Assembly: GCA_020622165.1 (NCBI GenBank)
Contig: JACNMN010000002.1
Coordinates: 434,001 to 498,000, forward strand
Direction: 5' to 3'
Origin: Boseongicola sp. H5
Lineage (GTDB): Bacteria; Pseudomonadota; Alphaproteobacteria; Rhodobacterales; Rhodobacteraceae
DNA: 64,000 nucleotides
Shown here: positions 1-8,800 of the stretch, one piece after another
Numbering within the stretch: position 1 is the first letter of the stretch
Layout of the letters: every line of letters begins with the position of its first letter
Made by a program: the position numbers and the translations under genes
The notes under the pieces: model-generated
What the model was told of the DNA's origin: nothing
Seen by the model: the letters and a program-made list of their open reading frames with translations, nothing else
Databases searched by the model: none

Positions 1-66
1 CGCGGGTGGCAAGGCGGCCCCCGGCGGCGCCGGCTCGGCGCTGGGGCGGATCGGCGCGGATATCAT
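1..66 (-). CDS. Possible next gene of the operon, 5' end only
   Basis: The stop of the preceding SnoaL-like gene overlaps an ATG in an ATGA arrangement (ATG at 66-64). That frame stays open for 22 codons to the window edge, reading MISAPIRPSAEPAPPGAALP and on. Such 4-bp overlaps usually mean translational coupling, so the catabolic operon probably continues to the left. The visible residues are low-complexity and Pro/Ala-rich, so no function can be given. In DNA this GC-rich an open stretch of 66 bases is weak evidence by itself. Confidence 0.35.
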   Translation of the reverse strand, partial: MISAPIRPSAEPAPPGAALPPA

Positions 67-1016
67 GACGCCAGTTCCCGCATGCGGGCCAGCACATCGA
101 CACCCAGTTGGTCATACACATCCAGCAGGTCGACCAGCACCCAGTTCTCCCGGATCTTGCCGGCCTCGACCCGCCAGAAATCCAGCGAACGCATGGTGAG
201 CCTCTGCCCAGTCCCGGGGATCCCCAGCCAGGTACCGCCGCTCAGTGTCATGTGCATTCCGGGCCAGCCGGTGAAGCCCACATAATTGCCTTCGGCAAAA
301 AGATGTCCGCCGGCCGGGTCGCCCACCCGGTCGGGCATCGCGCCCAGAAACGGTACCTGATGATGGGCGCGGAACCCGTCTATCCCTCGGGCGGTACCGA
401 TGCCCGCAGGCCCATACCAGCTACAGGCATCGTGCCAGTAGTCCGGCAGGCGCATCGCCTCGACACCTTCGGCATTCCTGCCGAGCGCTCTCAGCATGTC
501 GCCCACGATCCCGGCCGCTCTCGTGCCGTCGCCGGAAATGCGCAGGCCGTCCTGCGTGGCCGGGCCCGGCACCTGCCATTCCCGCCCGAGCGACGGCGAC
601 AGCGGCCAGACACCGGCCTGCATCATCAGTTCCGGGATATCCCAAAGCCCCTGAAACTCCACGATATTCCCCGCCTCGATCCGGTAGAATTCGTGAAGCC
701 GCATCGCCGCCATCCGCCCGGTCGGCGGAATGTCGAGAAACGGGTTCATGAAGGCACCGCAGTAATAACCGCAGGCGCCCACCCATGTGGCACCCGCATC
801 GGTACGCCCCTCCAGAACGATGGTGTTGCGCCGTTCCAGATCGGGGAAGGCGTGACCAAGCCTGCCAAGCGCATCCTCGAAAAACGCGCCGGGCCCGTCC
901 ATCGTGCCGAACGGGTAGGCCAGATGCACGATCGCGCCGTCCTCGAACACCGACTGGGCGGCGGTCCAATCGGTCAGGTCAAGCAAGGGGGCAAGGCCGC
1001 GTTTGAGATCCAGCAT
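63..1016 (-). CDS. Doubled NTF2/SnoaL-like (ester cyclase type) protein
   Basis: 317 residues made of two NTF2/SnoaL-like halves, roughly 1-145 and 165-310. Each half ends in the same kind of strand-helix motif (FYRIEAGNIVEFQGLWDI near residue 110 and FWRVEAGKIRENWVLVDLLD near 285), which supports an internal duplication. This fold covers polyketide cyclases, isomerases and many small-molecule hydrolases, so the reaction cannot be read from sequence. It lies 15 bp after the HisD-like dehydrogenase and is clearly part of the sugar-ABC operon. It may act on the oxidised aglycone or isomerise an intermediate; that is inference. No signal peptide is visible, so it should be cytoplasmic. Confidence 0.8.
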   Translation of the reverse strand: MLDLKRGLAPLLDLTDWTAAQSVFEDGAIVHLAYPFGTMDGPGAFFEDALGRLGHAFPDLERRNTIVLEGRTDAGATWVGACGYYCGAFMNPFLDIPPTGRMAAMRLHEFYRIEAGNIVEFQGLWDIPELMMQAGVWPLSPSLGREWQVPGPATQDGLRISGDGTRAAGIVGDMLRALGRNAEGVEAMRLPDYWHDACSWYGPAGIGTARGIDGFRAHHQVPFLGAMPDRVGDPAGGHLFAEGNYVGFTGWPGMHMTLSGGTWLGIPGTGQRLTMRSLDFWRVEAGKIRENWVLVDLLDVYDQLGVDVLARMRELAS

Positions 1017-1031
1017 GGGGTTTTCGTCGGC

Positions 1032-2357
1032 CTACTCCGCCGCCTCCCGGTAAGGCGCGCCTTTTCCATAAGGCACGTTCAGCCCACCATAGCGCCGCAC
1101 ACGGATATTGCACTGCTCCGCATGACCAACGAACCCCTCCAGCATACACAGCCGCGAGCCGTATTCGCCCACAAGCGTCGCGGCCTCGTCACTGACGATA
1201 CGCTGGTAGCTGTGTGTTTTCAGGAACTTGCCGACCCACAGACCGCCGGTGTAACGCCCGGCCTTCTTCGTCGGCAGGGTGTGGTTGGTCCCGATCACCT
1301 TGTCGCCATTGGCCACATTTGTGCGCGGGCCCAGAAAAAGCGCGCCGTAGCTGGTCATGTTGTCCAGAAACCAGTCGTCGCGATCGGTCATCACCTGGAC
1401 ATGCTCCGATGCGATATCCTCGGACACCGCCAGCATCTCGTCATAGCCGTCACAGAGGATGACCTCGCCGTAGTCGGTCCAGCTCACCCGCGCCGTCTCT
1501 GCCGTCGGCAGGATTTGCAGCAGCCTGTCGATCTCCGCCAGCGTCTCCTCCGCCAGTCTGCGGGAGTTGGTGATCAGCACCGCGGGGGAGTTGTAGCCGT
1601 GTTCCGCCTGCCCCAGAAGATCGGTGGCGCAGATCTCGCCATCCACGGTGTCATCGGCGATCACGCAGGTTTCCGTGGGGCCTGCGAACAGGTCGATGCC
1701 CACACGGCCGAAAAGCTGTCGCTTGGCCTCGGCCACGAAGGCATTGCCCGGCCCGACCAGCATGTCCACGGGCCTGATGCTTTCCGTGCCAAGCGCCATC
1801 GCGCCCACCGCCTGAACGCCGCCCAGCACCAGGATCTCGTCCGCCCCACCTTCATGCATCGCCGCCACGATTGCCGGGTGGGGCTTGCCGTTCACCGGCG
1901 GCGCGCTCGCCACGATGCGTTTGACGCCCGCCACCTTGGCGGTCAGCACCGACATATGCGCCGACGCGACCATCGGGAACTTGCCGCCCGGCACATAGCA
2001 GCCCACGGAATTCACCGGGATGTTCTTGTGCCCCAGGATCACGCCCGGCATCGTCTCGATCTCGATATCCGTCATCGAGGCGCGCTGCGCCTCCGCAAAA
2101 CGGCGGATCTGGGTCTGGGCGAAGCGGATATCCTCCATCTCACGGGCCGAAACCTGGCTCATCGCCGCCTCGATCTCCGACGCGGTCAACCGGAAGGCCT
2201 GTGGCTCGTAGCCATCGAATTTCGCGGACAACTCCCGGACCGCCGCGTCGCCGCGCGCCTCGATCCCGGCCAGCAGCCCCTCCACCGTCTCGCGGGTCCT
2301 CGCGTCATCCTCCGCGCGCTCCGCCGCAGGCTTGCCACGCTTGAGGTACTCGGCCAT
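1032..2357 (-). CDS. Histidinol-dehydrogenase-like NAD-dependent alcohol dehydrogenase
   Basis: 441 residues, full length for the HisD family. The zinc ligands and catalytic pair of histidinol dehydrogenase are present: Gln250 and His253 ([10 protein letters not shown]), Glu319-His320 (SEHVQV), Asp352 ([13 protein letters not shown]) and His412 (EGFVGHAEQ). HisD enzymes oxidise a primary alcohol to a carboxylate in two NAD-dependent steps. No his genes are nearby and the gene sits in a sugar-transport operon, so it is probably a catabolic paralogue like HpsN, which oxidises 2,3-dihydroxypropane-1-sulfonate to sulfolactate. A primary alcohol released from the transported glycoside is a reasonable substrate. 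It has its own 112-bp leader holding a LacI-type palindrome and a strong GGGAGGATC ribosome site. I leave the symbol blank because true HisD and HpsN cannot be separated by eye. Confidence 0.87.
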   Translation of the reverse strand: MAEYLKRGKPAAERAEDDARTRETVEGLLAGIEARGDAAVRELSAKFDGYEPQAFRLTASEIEAAMSQVSAREMEDIRFAQTQIRRFAEAQRASMTDIEIETMPGVILGHKNIPVNSVGCYVPGGKFPMVASAHMSVLTAKVAGVKRIVASAPPVNGKPHPAIVAAMHEGGADEILVLGGVQAVGAMALGTESIRPVDMLVGPGNAFVAEAKRQLFGRVGIDLFAGPTETCVIADDTVDGEICATDLLGQAEHGYNSPAVLITNSRRLAEETLAEIDRLLQILPTAETARVSWTDYGEVILCDGYDEMLAVSEDIASEHVQVMTDRDDWFLDNMTSYGALFLGPRTNVANGDKVIGTNHTLPTKKAGRYTGGLWVGKFLKTHSYQRIVSDEAATLVGEYGSRLCMLEGFVGHAEQCNIRVRRYGGLNVPYGKGAPYREAAE

Positions 2358-2419
2358 CTTGATCCTCCCTCAGATCTTCGTCGATGAGGATACCGGGGAC
2401 CCTGCCCGTGACAAGGGGA

Positions 2420-2439
2420 AACTGCATACGTTTGCAGTT
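2420..2439. promoter_or_regulatory. LacI-type operator inside the operon, before the HisD-like gene
   Basis: AACTGCATACGTTTGCAGTT is a 20-bp palindrome with a single mismatched pair and a central CG, the form of PurR/LacI-family operators. It lies 62 bp upstream of the HisD-like start in the longest coding gap of the lower operon. It differs from the operator before lacI at 9921. As RNA it could also fold into a 7-bp stem, so a processing or attenuation hairpin is the alternative. Confidence 0.55.
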
Positions 2440-2469
2440 CCAATCGGCGGCATCGTCGATGCCGGCTGG

Positions 2470-3519
2470 CTAGCGCAGGGCGATCCCGTCCGCGTCGAAG
2501 AAATGCAGCTTGCGGTCCTCGAATGTCAGGCCGATGGGGTCGCCCGGTCTCAGCGAGGTTTCCCCGTCGGTGCGCACGGTCAGCTTGCCCGATGCCCCGC
2601 AATCGACGATCAGATAGGCGTCCGCGCCCAGATATTCGGTCACATCGACCGTGCCATCCACATGCCCGCCGCCGGGCGCCCCGATCCCGATCGCCTCCGG
2701 CCGGATCCCCAGTTGCGTGGCCCCCGCGGCCCCGGTGGCCGGCCCGCCCCCGCCGCCGGGCAGAGAGAATGCGTCCTCCGCCACGGTGCAGGGCAGGATG
2801 TTCATTTTCGGGCTGCCGATGAATTGTGCCACGAACAGATTGGCGGGGTGTTCGTACAGCTCCCGCGGGCTGCCGACCTGCTCGATCCGGCCCGCGCTCA
2901 AGACCACGATCCGGTCGGCCAGCGTCATCGCCTCCACCTGATCATGGGTCACGTAGATCATCGTGGCATCCAGCGCCTGATGCAGCTTCGCGATCTCATA
3001 GCGCATCTCGACGCGCAGCGAGGCATCGAGATTGGACAGCGGTTCATCGAACAGAAACGCGGTCGGGTCGCGCACGATGGAGCGCCCGATCGCCACGCGC
3101 TGGCGCTGCCCGCCGCTGAGATCCTTCGGGCGGCGGTCCAGATACTCCTCCAGCCGCAGGGCGCGGGCGGCCTCGGCCACCTTCTCCTCCTGCTCCGCCT
3201 TGGGCGCCCCCGCGGTTTTCAGGGAGAACCCCATATTGTCCCTGACCGACATGTGCGGATAAAGCGCGTAGGACTGGAACACCATCGCCAGACCGCGCTT
3301 GCTCGGCGGTTCCGCCGTGGCGTCGCGCCCGTCGATTATGACCTGCCCGCGCGAGGTTTCCTCCAGCCCCGCGATCATCCGCAACAAGGTGGATTTCCCG
3401 CAGCCCGAGGGGCCGACGAAAATCACGAATTCGCTGTCGTCGATGGTCAGGTCGACACCCTTTATCACCTGCGCCTCGCCATACCATTTCTCGACCGCTT
3501 TCAGCTCGATCTTGCCCAT
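2470..3519 (-). CDS. Sugar ABC transporter ATP-binding protein (UgpC/MsmK type)
   Basis: 349 residues, the usual length of CUT1 sugar-importer ATPases. The nucleotide-binding domain (about 1-230) shows Walker [17 protein letters not shown], signature [14 protein letters not shown], Walker B with [11 protein letters not shown], and the switch His in [10 protein letters not shown]-terminal TOBE/regulatory domain follows from about 235. It powers import through the two permeases encoded upstream. Only 3 bp separate it from the glycoside hydrolase gene, so the two are co-transcribed. ATPases of this class are often shared between importers, so it does not reveal the substrate. Confidence 0.95.
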   Translation of the reverse strand: MGKIELKAVEKWYGEAQVIKGVDLTIDDSEFVIFVGPSGCGKSTLLRMIAGLEETSRGQVIIDGRDATAEPPSKRGLAMVFQSYALYPHMSVRDNMGFSLKTAGAPKAEQEEKVAEAARALRLEEYLDRRPKDLSGGQRQRVAIGRSIVRDPTAFLFDEPLSNLDASLRVEMRYEIAKLHQALDATMIYVTHDQVEAMTLADRIVVLSAGRIEQVGSPRELYEHPANLFVAQFIGSPKMNILPCTVAEDAFSLPGGGGGPATGAAGATQLGIRPEAIGIGAPGGGHVDGTVDVTEYLGADAYLIVDCGASGKLTVRTDGETSLRPGDPIGLTFEDRKLHFFDADGIALR

Positions 3520-3522
3520 GTC

Positions 3523-4812
3523 CTACACCTCCCCGGCGGATGGCGATGCCCAGGCCAACCAGATCGCCGCCGTCCATGTGAATGTCGCGCCCCCCGCGGG
3601 CGTGCCGTCTTCCGGGCTGAAATACTCCGCAAATCCGTTTTCCGTGATCAGCGCGGCGGTATCGGCACGGATGCGCGCCGCCTCCGTGCTCAGCCCCTGT
3701 TCGGCCAGCCCGATGGCGGCCATCATGTTCATCACGCCCCAGACTGGGCCGCGCCAGTAGCGGAGCGGATCGAACTTGGGATGGGCGGGGTCGAAACTGG
3801 GCAGGGCAAAACGCGCCGTGTCCAGAATGCGCGCCAGCGTGGGACGCGACCGGCGATCGTCCAGCCCGCCCCACCAGCACAGGAAGGACGCGTTGGAAAC
3901 GGCGCCGGCCAGTTGCCCGCTGCGCAGGTCGTAGCTGTCATAGGCGCCGGTTTCGGGGTTCCACAACGTCTCGGCCCCGGCCTCAAGACGGGCGATCCAG
4001 CCGTCGATTTCCGCGCACTCCTCGCCCAGCACCCCGGCGGCAAGACGCAGATCGCGACAGGCCCGCATCAGCGTGAAGGTCAGCGTCGGCTCGGCCACGC
4101 GAAACGGGCTTTCCGCGGCAATGGCCGCATCGTCCCAGCCGCGCTCGCGCCCGAACTGGACCAGCCAGATATAGCGGTCGTAATCTTCCTTGGTCGGGCG
4201 CATCCGCGGGTTCACATGGCCCGTATCGCGGCGGGTATAGGGCGCCACGCCCTCGGGCGAGATCCGGGCCATCGCCGCATCCCAATCCGGCGCGTTATCG
4301 CGGCCCGCCTCCCAGGGATGGGTGATCGCCACGGCGCCGCTTTCGGCGCGGGCCGCCATGAACCAGCGGTGAAACGCCATCAGGCCGGGAAACATCCGGC
4401 GCAACCGCTCGGCCCCGGCCTCGGGGTCGCGCTGATAGATGCGCCACGCAAAGCTGGCCGCGACCGGCGGCTGGCTGATCCCCGAAGAGGCCACACGGCC
4501 CGCCCCCTTGCCCGCCGCATCCTGCGTGCCCCAGATATCCGCACCTGGGAAATAGCCCGGATCCGGCCGGTGGAACAGAATATGGGGCACCATGCCGTTT
4601 TCCCACTGCCCCGACATCAGCGTTTCCAGCTCGCTCCACGCCCGGTCAACGTCGAAACAGGCAAAGCCCAACCCGGCAAAGGCGCTGTCCCAGTTCCACT
4701 GGTAGGGGTAGAGCCCCGCCGTCGGCACCGTATAGCCGCCCTTGTCGTTCAGCCGCAGAATGCGGCGCGCCTCGCCATCGAGGTGGGAAAGATCCGCCGT
4801 CATCATCGTCAT
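3523..4812 (-). CDS. GH63/MGH1-like glycoside hydrolase
   Basis: 429 residues starting at the ATG that overlaps the permease stop (ATGA). The (alpha/alpha)6-barrel glucosidase/trehalase-like family is recognised from NWDSAF near residue 30, YWRGPVWGVMNMM in the last third, and the C-terminal EYFSPEDGT...FTWTAAIWL. Relatives include GH63 alpha-glucosidases and mannosyl- or glucosylglycerate hydrolases (MGH1-like). There is no signal peptide, so the imported glycoside would be split in the cytoplasm. The frame stays open upstream to 5646, but that part only shadows the permease gene. A glucosyl or mannosyl compatible-solute glycoside is a plausible substrate; the exact one cannot be told. Confidence 0.85.
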   Translation of the reverse strand: MTMMTADLSHLDGEARRILRLNDKGGYTVPTAGLYPYQWNWDSAFAGLGFACFDVDRAWSELETLMSGQWENGMVPHILFHRPDPGYFPGADIWGTQDAAGKGAGRVASSGISQPPVAASFAWRIYQRDPEAGAERLRRMFPGLMAFHRWFMAARAESGAVAITHPWEAGRDNAPDWDAAMARISPEGVAPYTRRDTGHVNPRMRPTKEDYDRYIWLVQFGRERGWDDAAIAAESPFRVAEPTLTFTLMRACRDLRLAAGVLGEECAEIDGWIARLEAGAETLWNPETGAYDSYDLRSGQLAGAVSNASFLCWWGGLDDRRSRPTLARILDTARFALPSFDPAHPKFDPLRYWRGPVWGVMNMMAAIGLAEQGLSTEAARIRADTAALITENGFAEYFSPEDGTPAGGATFTWTAAIWLAWASPSAGEV

Positions 4813-6023
4813 CCCTTGACCGATCCCGCTGTCAGACCGCGCGTCATGAATTTCTCCAGCCCGAGGAACAGCGCCATCACCGGTACCGTCGCGATCACCG
4901 CGCCCGCCATCAGATGCTGGCGCGGGATCTCCGAGGAGTTGAGCGAGGCGATCCCCCGGGTCAGCGTGAATTTCGATGGATCGTCCAGCAGCATGAAGGC
5001 GAGCAGGAACTCGTTCCAGGCGATCATGAAGACGTAAAGCGAAACGCTGGCCAGCGCCGGCAGGCTGAGCGGCAGGGTGATCTTCCAGATAACCTGCAAC
5101 CGGCTCAGGCCATCCATCAGACCGGCCTCCTCCACCTCCGCCGGAAGTCCCCGGAAATAGCCCTGAAGCATGTAAAGCGCGACCGGGATCGTGGTGACCG
5201 GATAGATCATCACGATCCCCGCGATGGAGTTTCTGAGCCCCGTCATCGAGAACGCGATATAGATCGGCAGGGCCAGAACGATCATCGGCACCATGTAGAT
5301 CAGCAGGATCGAGCGGGAGAGCGCCTTTTGCCCCTTGAAGCGCAGCCGCGCCACCGCGTAGGCGCCCGGGATCGAAAAGGCGAGCGTGATCAGCACCGTC
5401 AGGATCGAGATATAGAAGCTGGTCCAGAGATAGCTGCCGAAATTGAAATTCCGGAACAGCTCGTCGTAACTCCGGAACAACTCCCACCCGCGGCTCAGGT
5501 CGATGGTGAAGTCCAGCGGATTGGCAATCAGTTCGCCCTGCGTTTTCAGGCTGGTCATCACCATCACGTAAAACGGGATCGCGACCGCGGCGGTAAAGAA
5601 GATGTACCCGAACCCGGTCAGAAAGCGGATCACCGCTTCCTCCCATTCATGCCGTGTCAGCGGCCCCCTCGGGCAGCCATGCAGGATCACCGACATCGGC
5701 CAGCCAAGCGCCAGGGCGAAGCCGATGCCCGCCATCAGATGCGCCCCAAGATCGGCGTCACCCGAGACATGGATCGGGCTGATCCCGGTATAGCTGAGCG
5801 CGACCGCCAGCGCCGACAGACCGGCCACCAGAATCCAGCCCGCCCGGATCTCCAGCGCTGCAAGCCCGGCCAGCGCGCCCAGTATCAGGCATCCGCTCAA
5901 TCCGGGCCGAAACGCCGCGCCGGTGACGAAGGACAACAACACCGCCACGGCGGTCGCCACGATCAGGGCCCAGAACACGCCCAGAAGCGGCCCGGTAATG
6001 AAACTGTTCCAGAAAACCTTCAT
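4809..6023 (-). CDS. Sugar ABC transporter permease, MalG type, with long N-terminal extension
   Basis: 404 residues, against about 280 for ordinary MalG-type permeases. The C-terminal ~270 residues are a normal CUT1 inner-membrane permease: periplasmic segment with MTSLKTQGEL, six TM helices, and the EAA coupling loop PAEVEEAGLMDGLSRLQVIW that contacts the ATPase. The first ~130 residues add hydrophobic segments (about 15-35, 42-58, 64-82 and 95-112) that the family normally lacks. Translation is coupled to the hydrolase through ATGA. It pairs with the MalF-type permease 76 bp upstream. Confidence 0.92.
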   Translation of the reverse strand: MKVFWNSFITGPLLGVFWALIVATAVAVLLSFVTGAAFRPGLSGCLILGALAGLAALEIRAGWILVAGLSALAVALSYTGISPIHVSGDADLGAHLMAGIGFALALGWPMSVILHGCPRGPLTRHEWEEAVIRFLTGFGYIFFTAAVAIPFYVMVMTSLKTQGELIANPLDFTIDLSRGWELFRSYDELFRNFNFGSYLWTSFYISILTVLITLAFSIPGAYAVARLRFKGQKALSRSILLIYMVPMIVLALPIYIAFSMTGLRNSIAGIVMIYPVTTIPVALYMLQGYFRGLPAEVEEAGLMDGLSRLQVIWKITLPLSLPALASVSLYVFMIAWNEFLLAFMLLDDPSKFTLTRGIASLNSSEIPRQHLMAGAVIATVPVMALFLGLEKFMTRGLTAGSVKG

Positions 6024-6099
6024 GTCCCCGCCTCCCTCTTGACGTCGCCCCTAGGGCGGGCCGCTACGGGGGCCGCGCGCCGGGCGGCACAACGCCAGA

Positions 6100-7344
6100 T
6101 CACAGCCCCTCCTCCTTCGACATGAACCGGAAGAAAAACCACGAGAAACACAAAAGGCAGATCAGGATCACCACGGCCACCGCCGCGCCCGCCCCGATAT
6201 TGCTGAGCGCGAAGGCCTGCTCGTAGACATTCACCGTCAGCGTCCGCGTGCCCGCATTGCCGCCGGTCAGAAGGAAGATGTCGTCGAACTTGTTGAAGGT
6301 CCAGATGAAGCGCAACAGGAACAGAACGCTCAGGATGCCCATCAGCATCGGCAGGCTCAGATAGCGGAATTTCTGGAACGGCGATGCGCCATCCACATCC
6401 GCAGCCTCGTACATGTCCGTATCGATGGATTGCATCCGCGCAAGGATGAACAGGAAGGAGAGCGGGAAATAGCGCCAGATCTCGAAGACCGTGACCATGA
6501 TCAGCGCCAGCGGGCGCTCTCCGAAGAAATTGATCGCGTCGTCGGTGACGCCCATCTGGATCAGCAGCGCGTTGACGCTGCCCGAAAACGGATCGAAGAG
6601 GATGATCCAGGAAAACGCCACCGCGATCACCGGGGCCACATAGGGAAACAGATACAGCCCCCTGAGCACGCCCTGCCCGCGAAACTCCTTGTTCAGGAGC
6701 AGCGCCGCGAACAGCCCCACGATCAGCGCGCCGAAGGTGCCGAAAACCGTGTAAAAAAGCGTGGCCCCGATCACCGTCCAGAATTCGCGCGCATCGAACA
6801 ACTCCGCGAAATTCTCCAGCGTGAACTCCCCGCTGGTCAGCACGTTTTCCGCCGCGCCGCTGATCGCGGGCTGATCGGCCTCTATCGCGATCTCGGCCGC
6901 CTCGATATCCCCCGGCACGGCCACGGGAAGTTCCAGCGTCAACCGCCCGCCCGGGTCCAGCAGGTCGAACCGGCAGGTCAGCGCCCGCGCCTGCAGCACG
7001 CAGCCTTCGGGCACCTCCAGCAGTTCCACCCCATCGGGGATCATATCGCTCAGCACGATGTCGGAAATCGGATCGGTCTGGCTGGAATTGCGGATCCGGT
7101 AGCGAATATAGGGTGCCGCTTCATCCGCATCGCGCAGGTCTTCCCGCACCATCGGCGCCGCCGCGCGCAGATCGGCAAGGTCCACCGGCTTGAAACTGAT
7201 CCAGAAGATCGCCAGCAGGGGCAGGATCACCACCAGCATCACACTGGCCAATGTGGGAAACAGCAGACCCCAGGCCAGACGCGCCTCGCGACGGGCCAGC
7301 GGGCCGGTTCCCTTGGGCGGGATCGCGGTTGTCATCATCGACAC
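6100..7344 (-). CDS. Sugar ABC transporter permease, MalF type, with DUF11-like periplasmic loop
   Basis: 414 residues. TM1 (about 22-45) is followed by a long periplasmic loop (about 50-165) before the remaining TM helices. The coupling loop is MYEAADVDGASPFQKFRYL. The loop contains a stretch like one DUF11 beta-sandwich repeat (about 70-140), with an N-S-S turn, VLSDMIPDGVELLEV, a Cys pair and a LLDPGGRLTLELPV end. E. coli MalF also has a large P2 loop that touches the binding protein, but not of this type as far as I know. The gene follows the binding-protein gene after a strong intercistronic hairpin. Confidence 0.92.
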   Translation of the reverse strand: MSMMTTAIPPKGTGPLARREARLAWGLLFPTLASVMLVVILPLLAIFWISFKPVDLADLRAAAPMVREDLRDADEAAPYIRYRIRNSSQTDPISDIVLSDMIPDGVELLEVPEGCVLQARALTCRFDLLDPGGRLTLELPVAVPGDIEAAEIAIEADQPAISGAAENVLTSGEFTLENFAELFDAREFWTVIGATLFYTVFGTFGALIVGLFAALLLNKEFRGQGVLRGLYLFPYVAPVIAVAFSWIILFDPFSGSVNALLIQMGVTDDAINFFGERPLALIMVTVFEIWRYFPLSFLFILARMQSIDTDMYEAADVDGASPFQKFRYLSLPMLMGILSVLFLLRFIWTFNKFDDIFLLTGGNAGTRTLTVNVYEQAFALSNIGAGAAVAVVILICLLCFSWFFFRFMSKEEGL

Positions 7345-7367
7345 TCCGACATCGGGGCGGGGTGCCC

Positions 7368-7387
7368 CGGGCGGGATGACCCGCCCG
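7368..7387 (-). terminator. Intercistronic hairpin after the binding-protein gene
   Basis: A perfect 8-bp GC stem with a 4-base loop (CGGGCGGG, ATGA, CCCGCCCG) in the 75-bp gap between the binding-protein and MalF genes. No T-run follows, so it more likely stabilises the 3' end of the binding-protein message or attenuates partly. Binding-protein genes commonly need higher expression than their permeases. Confidence 0.6.
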
Positions 7388-7419
7388 AAGCCTCGCAGGA
7401 AGGGTTCAGTGCGGGCCGG

Positions 7420-8778
7420 TCACTCGATCCGCGCCAGTTCCTCGTTCATCAGCGCCACGGTCGCCGCCGCATCGCGCACGCCGTCCATGTATTCGCGGAC
7501 AAGCCGGTTGATGACCTGGCTGTTGACGATCCGGCTGGCCAGCGCCAGCTGCCCCTCGGCGACGCCCCACCGCTGCGCCACATCGAGGCCGCCGACGATC
7601 TCGTCGATCATCTCCTGGGCATAGAGGTCACCCAGGGGCGCGCGCCGGTCGACGCCCACGTCAAGCTGCGCCCAGGCATCGGTGAAAGCGGTCGGGTTAT
7701 CTGCCGTTCCGCGGCGGATCGGGAACTTGCCCTCGGGCGCGATGGCCAGCGTCTGGGTGTATCCCTCCGCCATGGAGTATTCCACGAAGGCCATCGCCGC
7801 ATCGGTGTTGGCATCCGCCGTGATCCCGAAATACCGGATATCGGCCCAGGCCGCGCCATCGGGGTTCGACGGGCCGGCGAAATTGGTCACGATCCCGGTG
7901 CGCGAGGCCAGTTCGCCACTGGTCGGGTCGTCGGTGATGGTCGGCGGCGCGCTGTCCCGCAGCCCCGCCAGTTCATCCAGAATGAAGGGCGACCAGATGA
8001 TCATCGCCGCCCGGCCCGCAAAATAGAGTTCCCGCGATTGCTGCCAGAACAGCTCCCCGTCGGGCGATGCCTCCACGATCGCGGCATAGAATTCCAGCAC
8101 TTCGGTCGTGGCCGCCTCGTCCAGCGGCTGAACCCCGTCCGGCCCCACGGGGCTGACCCCGTTGGCAAGGAACACATGCTCCAGAACCTGGCTCATGAAG
8201 TTCTCGTCCACCTTGGTCGCCGCCACGAAGCCGAACATCTCGGGCGGGTTGTGCAGCGCCTCGATGGCGGCCAGCACATTGGCATAGGTGGTCGGCGGCT
8301 CCAGCCCGTTCTCCTCGAACAGATCGGCCCGGTAGACGATCATCTGCGTCCAGCCATCCACCGGAACCGAGGCGAACCCGTCCTCCATCGAGGCCATGTT
8401 CAGCGCGCCGGGGGCGAAGGTTTCGGCCCCCAGCTCCTCGATCACATCGGTTGCGGCGTCGATATCAAGAATGCCGGCCTCCGCCCAGGGCAGCGCGTAT
8501 TGCAGCGGGTGGTAGATCACGTCGGGCAGATCGCCCGCCGCAAAGGCCGCCGTCGCCCGCGTGCCCAGATCGCTCTCGGTCACCGGGATCACTTCGACCG
8601 AGATACCGGACGCCTCGGTGAACTCCGCCGCCATCGCCTCCTGCAGCGCCAGACGTTCGGGCTGTTCTTCCGTGGTCCAGAACCGGATCGTGTCCTGCGC
8701 CGCCGCCACCGAAGCGAGCGCCAGGCTCGACGCGGCGGCCAGCAGGGCCATACGGGTCCCTTTCATCATCATCGTCAT
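7420..8778 (-). CDS. Sugar ABC transporter periplasmic substrate-binding protein
   Basis: 452 residues from the ATG at 8778, chosen because GGGAGGAAAGACC lies directly before it; the frame stays open to 8856 without a better site. Residues 1-28 (MTMMMKGTRMALLAAASS, then an ALASVAAAQ cleavage site) form a Sec signal peptide. The mature protein begins DTIRFWTTEEQPERL and is a family 1 extracellular solute-binding protein of the CUT1 kind. It would deliver the glycoside to the MalF/MalG-type permeases. It lies 22 bp after lacI, so regulator and transporter share a transcript. Confidence 0.92.
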   Translation of the reverse strand: MTMMMKGTRMALLAAASSLALASVAAAQDTIRFWTTEEQPERLALQEAMAAEFTEASGISVEVIPVTESDLGTRATAAFAAGDLPDVIYHPLQYALPWAEAGILDIDAATDVIEELGAETFAPGALNMASMEDGFASVPVDGWTQMIVYRADLFEENGLEPPTTYANVLAAIEALHNPPEMFGFVAATKVDENFMSQVLEHVFLANGVSPVGPDGVQPLDEAATTEVLEFYAAIVEASPDGELFWQQSRELYFAGRAAMIIWSPFILDELAGLRDSAPPTITDDPTSGELASRTGIVTNFAGPSNPDGAAWADIRYFGITADANTDAAMAFVEYSMAEGYTQTLAIAPEGKFPIRRGTADNPTAFTDAWAQLDVGVDRRAPLGDLYAQEMIDEIVGGLDVAQRWGVAEGQLALASRIVNSQVINRLVREYMDGVRDAAATVALMNEELARIE

Positions 8779-8800
8779 GGTCTTTCCTCCCAGTGAGTGT

